Shown here: positions 58,148 through 64,000 of the stretch, one piece after another
Numbering within the stretch: position 1 is the stretch's first letter
How the letters are laid out: each line of letters opens with the position of its first letter
From: CAVZOY01 sp963777095
Lineage (GTDB): Bacteria > Actinomycetota > Actinomycetes > Mycobacteriales > Geodermatophilaceae
Direction: 5' to 3'
Assembly: GCA_963777095.1 (NCBI GenBank)
Contig: CAVZOY010000004.1
Coordinates: forward strand, 434,001 to 498,000
Length of the DNA stretch: 64,000 nucleotides
The notes under the pieces: generated by a model
The model's database searches: none
What the model saw: only the letters and a program-made list of their open reading frames with translations
What the model was told of the DNA's origin: nothing
Position numbers and translations under genes: made by a program

Positions 58148-61100
58148 TTACGCCGCGTTGTCCGCGTGCTTGCGCCGGGCGGCCTTCCACGTCTCCGTGC
58201 TGATGATCTTCTGGACGGCGTCGGCGAAGCCCTCGTTCTCCAGCAGCGCCTTGAGCAGCTTGTTCGAGCTCTCCTGGTTCGGCGAACAGCGCGCCGGCGA
58301 TGTCGTCCTTCTTGATGGTCAGGGAGAACTGCTCCTCGGTGTTGTCGGCGGCCCGCTGCTGGACGTCCTCGTCGTCGGAAAGCGTGGCTGGGCACACCGA
58401 CGTAGATGAGCAGGCTCTCGGCCTGGCTGAGGTCGATGCCGTGCGCGGCGTTGAACGTGTCGATCAGCTCCGACAGCCGGATCATCAGCGCTTCTTCGAG
58501 CGAGCTGCCCCGGCCCTCGCCGGTGTAGGTCTCGATCTCGCCGGTGCTCTCGCCGGGCTTGTTGCTGCCGCTGGTGACTGTTCCGGCCGGAGTGGCCGAC
58601 GAAGGCGAGCGTCGGTGTCACCGAGGTCGATGGCGCCGGACTCGTCGGCCGGCGCCTTGAGCTTCGAGAGCAGCAGCTTGCCGTAGAGGTAGAGCGCTCT
58701 CCAGCTCGTCGTCGGTGAACTTCATGACCTGCCCGAGGAAGGCGTAGGCGCGCACGAACGCCTTGAGCGCGTCGCGGAGGTCATCGAGCTCGTGCTCGGG
58801 CAGGTTGCCGGCCCGGATCACGGCCGGGTCGACGTTGGCCGTGACCGTCGCGTGTGTGGCGTCGTGCGCCGAGCAGGAACGCCGCGACGGCGCGCTGCTG
58901 CTCTTCCTGGTCGATGACATGGTGGTTCTCGATCCGGGTCTGCAGGTTGTAGAGCAGGTTGCGGGTCGGTCTCTTCGGTCCAACTCGACTCGTAGAACGG
59001 CGCGAACTGCTCGCGCATCTCCTCGGCGGTGTTAACGAAGTCGAGGACGAAGGTGTCTTCCTTCCCGGCCGTGATCCGGTTGAGCCGGGACAGCGTCTGC
59101 ACCGCCTTGACGCCTTCGAGCTTCTTGTCCACGTACATCGTGTGCAGCAGCGGCTCGTCGAAGCCGGTCTGGTACTTCTCCGCGACGATCAGCAGCTGCC
59201 CCTCGTCGTGGAAGCGCTGCTTGGTCTGCGTCTCGGGGAAGCCGTTGAGCCCGCGCCTCGGTGCACCGCATCGCCGGGGACGTCGGGGTCGAGGACGCTG
59301 CCGGAGAAGGCGACCATCGCCCGGATGCCGGTGAGCTCCTTCTTCTCCAGGTAGCGCTGGACGGCGGCGAGATAGCGGACGGCGTGCAGCCGGCTGCGCG
59401 GTCACCACCATCGCCTTGGCCTGCCCGCCGATCTTGCCGGCGGTGACCGTGCGGAAGTGCTCGACGATGATCTCGGCCCGCTGGTCGAGGTTGGACGGGT
59501 GCAGGTCGACGAACCGGGCGAGCGCGACGGCGGCCTTGCCCTTCTCGACCTCGGGGTCGTCGCTGGTCAGCCCGTTGGCCAGCCGGTAGTAGCGCTTGTA
59601 GGTCACGTAGTTGGCCAGCACGTCGAGGATGAAGCCCTCCTCGATCGCCTGGCGCATCGAGTACAGGTGGAACGGCTCGTAGACCGTCGTCCCGCCCTCG
59701 GTGCTGCGGCGTGCCGAACAGCTGCAGCGTCTTGCCCTTGGGTGTGGCGGTGAAGGCGAAGAACGACAGGTTCGGGCTGCGGCCGCGCGACTGCGCCGAC
59801 TGGCCGACAGCGCGGTGACGGCGGCGGCGAGCACGTCTTGGTCGTCGAGCTGGGCGGCTTCGGACTGCGACGCCTCGGCCTCGGCAGCGCCGAGCGGGTC
59901 GCCGTCGCCGCCGAGCACCTTCTTCAGGCTCTGCGCGGCGTCGCCGGACTGCGAGGAGTGCGCCTCGTCGACGATGACCGCCACCCGCTTGCCGCCGACG
60001 GTGGCGTCCTTGGCGATCACCGGGAACTTCTGCAGCGTGGTGATGATGATCTTCGTCTTGGCGTCGGTCAGGGCGCGCGCAGCTGCTCGGAGTCCTGGTC
60101 GATGCGCTGCAGCAGCCCCTGGACGTGCTCGAAGCCGGAGATCGTGGCCTGCAGCTGGGCGTCGAGGACGCGCCGGTCGGTGATGACGACGACCTTGTCG
60201 AAGACCAGCTCGTCGGTGCCGATGCCTGCGTCCGGGGCGAGGAGCGGCCGGTCGCTGGGGGAGTGCAGGTCGGCGAGCCGGTGGGCCAGCCAGGCGATCG
60301 AGTTGGACTTGCCCGACCCGGCGGAGTGCTGCAGCAGGTAGTTCTCGCCCGAGCCGTGGACGGCGGCGTGCGCGGTGAGCCGTCTCGACGACGTCCCACT
60401 GGTGGTAGCGCGGGAAGGTCACCGATCGCTGACCGGCCGCGTGACCTTCTCCTGGACGTAGCGGTGCAGCAGGTCGAGCCAGGTGTCGCGGGCCCAGACC
60501 TGCTCCCACAGGTAGGCGGTGCGGTGGCCCTTCGGGTTGAGCGGGTTGCCCTCACCGCCGTTGCGCCCGGCGCCGGCCGAGCCCTGGTTGAACGGCAGGA
60601 AGACCGTCTTCGACCCGTTGAGCCGCGTGGTCATGAAGACGAGTCGGGGTCGACGGCGAAGTGCGCCAGGCAGCGGCGGGCGAAGATCCGGTCGGCCGGG
60701 TTGCGCTGCGCGGGGTCGCGGTACTGCGCCTTGGCGTGCTCGACGGTCTGGCCGGTGAACTGGTTCTTCAGCTCGGCCGTGGCCACCGGGATGCCGTTGA
60801 CCGCGAGCATCAGGTCCAGCGACTGGTGCGGCGCGCTCTCGCTGTGGTGCAGCTGCCGGTAGACCAGCAGCCGGTTGGCTTCGCGTACTTCTCGACCAGC
60901 TCCGGGGTGAGCCCGTGGGTCGGGCGGAAGAAGGCGAGCTGGATGCGCTGCCCGGAGTCCTTCACCCCGCGGCGCAGCACGTGGACGACGCCGTGCGCGT
61001 CGATCTCGTCGGCGATCCGCTTGGTGACCTTCGGGACGACGGCGGCGCCGTGCCGCTGCTCGAGCTTCGCCCACGTCTTCGGCTGGGTCTCCTGGACGAA

Positions 61101-61230
61101 CGTCGATCAGCTGCACCGGGTCGAGGCCGAGCGCGACGTCGTAGTCGGTAGGGGAGCCGTGCCGCCAGCCGTTGGCGAGCAGGTGCGCCTCGATCGCGGC
61201 CTCGAAGTCGGACTCGGTGTGCCCCGCCAT
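58148..61230 (-). CDS. hsdR: Type I restriction endonuclease subunit R, many frame breaks
   Basis: Spans about 1,027 codons from ATG at 61230 to TAA at 58148. It begins HTESDFEAAIEAHLLANGW. A PD-(D/E)xK-like nuclease site sits at VATAELKNQFTGQT (near 60765). Helicase motifs are the Walker A SAGSGKS near 60310, VDEAHSSQSGD near 59955 and FAFTATPKGKTLQLFG near 59745. It ends ADAVQKIISTETW...KHADNAA. At least ten single-base breaks interrupt it (for example near 58275, 58396, 58575, 58690, 58870, 58970, 59255, 59700, 60075, 60380, 60880), more densely than elsewhere. The start overlaps the hsdS end. Confidence 0.85.
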
Positions 61231-62523
61231 CACGCCACCGCCCGAGCCGTCGTGACGTCGAACTGCCCGGTCACCGCCGCGGTGATCAGCGCCTGCTTCC
61301 GTTCCTCGAGCAACGCGATCTCGAACGGTGAGGGCAGCTGTCACGCCGCTTGTCCGCCAGCGCGCGTATCGTCGTGCATACGTCTACGAGTTCGCCTGGC
61401 GTTCCGGTCGGGGACTGGGATGCGGACTTCGAACGTCGGATCGCATCGGTATTGATGCGCGACCCGTTGCGACGCCGAGTCAGAGTCCGGCCGCACTGGC
61501 GCAGACTACCAAGAAGTCCAGGACGGTGATCAGTGCAGCGTGATCGTCGCGTCCAGGTCGACTCGAAAGTACGTCCTGGCCCATGTTGATCGCCGTCAGG
61601 CCGGCTGGCACGACACAGGCCGTGCCGACGAGTGCGATTGCGGCATAGACGATTCGCCGCGCTGCGATCAGCGAGTCGCCCAGCTGGTCGACGGACTGCT
61701 CTCTGCGCTGTCTCGAAGTGACTGTCAGCGGTCGATGTCCGCCGTCCCGCGGACCGGAACTCCCGGCTGATCCACGGGTTTCGCAGCACGTACCACTCGG
61801 GCGCCTTCGGCGTCGCAGTGTGAGCTGCTAGCCAAGCTCGCGCAACGGGGCCGATCTGCGACTGGCTAGTGCGAGGAATCGCTGGTAGCGGAATCGGGTC
61901 GTCCGTCGGACCTAGTCCACAGGACGCGCTCCGTCACGACGACTCGACGAAGCCGTCCTGACTAAGCTGGCGCTGGCGTAAGCGGGCTGACAGCGTGGCG
62001 TCAAGGCGCGCGACCTGGTCCTGGAGGAAATCTGCGATCCGCTCGCTGCTCGGCTATGCGGAGGCACTAGGACTTGGAGATTCCGAAGGAGGTCGTTATC
62101 GATCTCGTGCTTGGCCGGGTCTAGCGCCGCGAGACAGCTTCCAGTAGCTCCGCGATGTAGGCGGGCGGAGCGGAACAGCCAGTATGCAGGTACGTGACGC
62201 GACGTCCTCGTGTATAGGGCGAAGACACAGATATCAGTGCCCAGAAACGATGCCCCGGTGCGGCGAGATGCCGACGGAGCCCTGCCGAAGCCTTCATCTC
62301 GATTGACGACGAGCCAACGCCTCGTCGACTAGCTGGTAGATGCTGCGGTCATCGGCGGTCGACGTTCGAATTGTCACGACTGTCGCTTCTCTGACTACCC
62401 CGTAGTCCCGGAAAACGGAAAGCATCGTTCTTCTGGGTGACCAGCATCCGTTTCCCGAGACGATATTGACCAGACGTGGCCTTCGAGACGCAGCCGCTGG
62501 CGAAGTGGGTCCCCCGTAATCAC
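61230..62523 (-). pseudogene. hsdS: Type I restriction specificity subunit, broken
   Basis: The right length (about 430 codons) and place between hsdM and hsdR. GTG at 62523 overlaps the hsdM stop. Certain pieces are LRNLQVLVPP with AEQRRIADFLQDQVARLDAT (about 61990-62125; quoted cores RIADFLQDQ, LLRNLQVLVPP) and the end IALLEERKQALITAAVTG near 61290-61330, whose TGA overlaps the hsdR start. No frame reads through; stops and shifts are frequent. GC content is visibly lower than the flanks, as expected for swapped target-recognition domains. A stretch near 61480-61780 reads as two membrane-like segments in one frame and does not look like a recognition domain. Confidence 0.6.
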
Positions 62524-64000
62524 CGCTTCAGTCCAATCAGAACCTGCTGGATCTCGGCCTCGACGGCCTCGAGGTCGGCGTCGATCTCGGCGAGCGGCTC
62601 GGGGCGGGACGTACTTGTAGAAGAACCGGGTGAACGGGATCTCGTAGCCGATCTTGGTCTTCGTGTGGTCCACCCAGGCATCAGGGACGTGGGGGAGCAC
62701 CTCGCGCTCGACGTAGGCGTCGACGTCCTCGGTGAGCGGCACGTTCTCGTTGTCGCGCAGGTCAGGGTCGGGCAGGGGCTCGCCCTTCTTGTCGGTGACC
62801 ACCGGCGCGTCCGGGTCGGCGACCGCGGCGGCCGCCAGCACCGCCTTCTTGATCGCCGGCGGCAGCCCGATCTGCCCGCGGGCGGTGCAGGCGTTGAGCA
62901 GGCGCTTGATGAACGCCGGCCTCGGTCTCCTCCGCCGTCCCCACCAGATCGGTGAGCGCGCCGAGCAGCGCGTCGTGGGTCTTGCCGGCGTCGTCGTCCC
63001 CGACGGACAAGGCGACCACCGGCTTGGCCGCGCGGACCGCCTCGATCGTCTCCTCGGTGACCGTCCAGCGGCGGCGCAGCGGGCGCTCGACGGTGATCCG
63101 GCGGAAGCCGAAGGTGTCGTCGTCGAAGACCTTCACCCGCTCGTCGACGTCCGCGAGCTGCGGGGCGTCGTGGTAGAGCCGGGTGACCTCGTCGATGTGG
63201 GCGTCGTCGAGGAACTTGCGCTTGTCGCCGAGGCGACTTGCGCATCTTCGACCACTCGCCGCGGGCGTCGATCAGCGCGACCTTGCCCTGCCGCTCGGGG
63301 CGCTTGCGGTTGGTGACGATCCAGACGTAGGTGCTGATCCCGGTGTTGTAGAAGAGCTGGTCGGGCAGCGCGACGATGCCCTCGAGCCAGTCGTTCTCGA
63401 TGATCCAGCGGCGGATGTTCGCTCTCGCCGGACTCAGCGGCGCCGGCGAACAGCGGGCTGCCGGAGAAGACGATCGCGACGCGGCTGCCGCCGTCCTCGA
63501 CCGGCTTCATCCGGGCGATCATCTGCTGCAGGAACAGCAGCGACCCGTCGGAGACGCGGGGAAGGCCGGCGCTGAACCGGCCGCCGGGCTGCTCGGCCTC
63601 GGCGCGTGATCTCCTTGGCCGACTTGTTCCAGTCCACGCCGAACGGCGGGTTGGCCAGCAGGTAGTCGAACCGCTTGTCCGCGTGCCCGTCGGCGGTGAG
63701 CGTGTTGCCCAGCACGATCCGCTCCGGGTCCTGGCCCTGGATCAGCAGGTCCGACCGCGCGATCGCCCAGGTCTCGGGGTTGAGCTCCTGGCCGAACATC
63801 TCCAGCCGGGCCTTCGGGTTCAGCCGGGTCAGGTACTGGTCGGCGATGTTGAGCATGCCGCCGGTGCCGCAGGCCGGGTCGTAGATCGACCGCACGGGGG
63901 CGGTGCCGGTGAGGACGTCGGAGTCCTCGCCGAACAGCAGGTTGACGATCAGCCGGATGACCTCGCGCGGGGTGAAGTGCTCACCGGCCGTCTCGTTGGA
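62520..64000 (-). CDS. hsdM: Type I DNA methyltransferase subunit M, partial, several frame breaks
   Basis: C-terminal roughly 490 codons; the N-terminus lies beyond position 64000. N6-adenine methyltransferase motifs are DPACGTGGML (SAM binding) near 63860 and ANPPFGVDW (motif IV) near 63640. It continues VALPDQLFYNTGISTYVW, then a C-terminal part with VPLTEDVDAYVEREVLPHVP and EIDADLEAVEAEIQQVLIGL before TGA at 62520. Breaks occur near 62608, 62918, 63235, 63420 and 63603. It should methylate adenine at the site set by hsdS. Confidence 0.88.

Noticed and set aside
62121..62425. Two small overlapping minus-strand open frames of 43 and 58 codons in the hsdS region
   Set aside because: They are open with ATGA coupling, but the alternative frame yields hsdS-like segments leading into LRNLQVLVPP, so they are more likely pieces of the broken hsdS.

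Overview
This window is high-GC actinobacterial DNA (roughly three quarters G+C by eye). Gene content and order point to the Geodermatophilaceae or close relatives (Blastococcus, Modestobacter, Geodermatophilus). From memory of the M. tuberculosis map, the backbone follows the Rv2200c-Rv2172c neighbourhood. It runs ctaC, ctaF, qcrBAC, ctaE, trpD, an Rv2191-type exonuclease/GIY-YIG protein, an NlpC/P60 protein, pimB, fadD15, an SRPBCC protein, an ArsA-like protein, a small Cys protein, an acyltransferase, RNase AS, class II aroG, PknL with the Rv2175c partner, idsA2 and metF. Lineage-specific blocks are inserted between these anchors.

Layout. 0-6.2 kb: cytochrome bc1-aa3 genes in two convergent blocks. 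6.3-10 kb: a receiver-like protein, trpD, a stand-alone Lrp-type sensor domain and the DEDD/GIY-YIG protein. 10-16.3 kb: cell envelope genes (a three-module peptidoglycan hydrolase, an NlpC/P60 protein behind a probable c-di-AMP riboswitch, an M48 protease, a PimB-type mannosyltransferase). 16.3-24.8 kb: lipid and envelope metabolism plus a ROK glucokinase and an LOR/SDH-domain enzyme. 24.8-30 kb: a TetR / hydrolase / Baeyer-Villiger-type monooxygenase / SDR module with tandem operator-like repeats, then a methyltransferase. 30-37 kb: accessory metabolism (GNAT, dienelactone hydrolase, glpK, RNase AS, DinB, NmrA, a PFK with PPi-type residues). 37-45.4 kb: aroG, threonine aldolase, signalling proteins (receiver, GAF-ANTAR, HATPase, hydrolase-cyclase), then bacterioferritin and Bfd with an IdeR-like box. 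45.4-53 kb: endonuclease IV, PknL, its partner, and a carotenoid cluster (lycopene cyclase, crtB, crtI, GGPP synthase). 53-58 kb: metF, a DUF3048 lipoprotein and a DUF222/HNH protein. 58-64 kb: a type I restriction-modification locus (hsdR, a broken hsdS, hsdM running off the end), with hsdS visibly poorer in GC.

Single-base frame breaks are scattered through otherwise well-conserved genes, including essential respiratory ones. About thirty were placed by hand outside the hsd locus, nearly all behaving as one surplus base. Essential genes are broken in the same way as accessory ones, so most are probably sequence or assembly errors and not true pseudogenes. Features are reported as whole genes spanning the breaks, with break positions stated. 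In almost every case the total length modulo 3 agrees with the number of surplus bases inferred.
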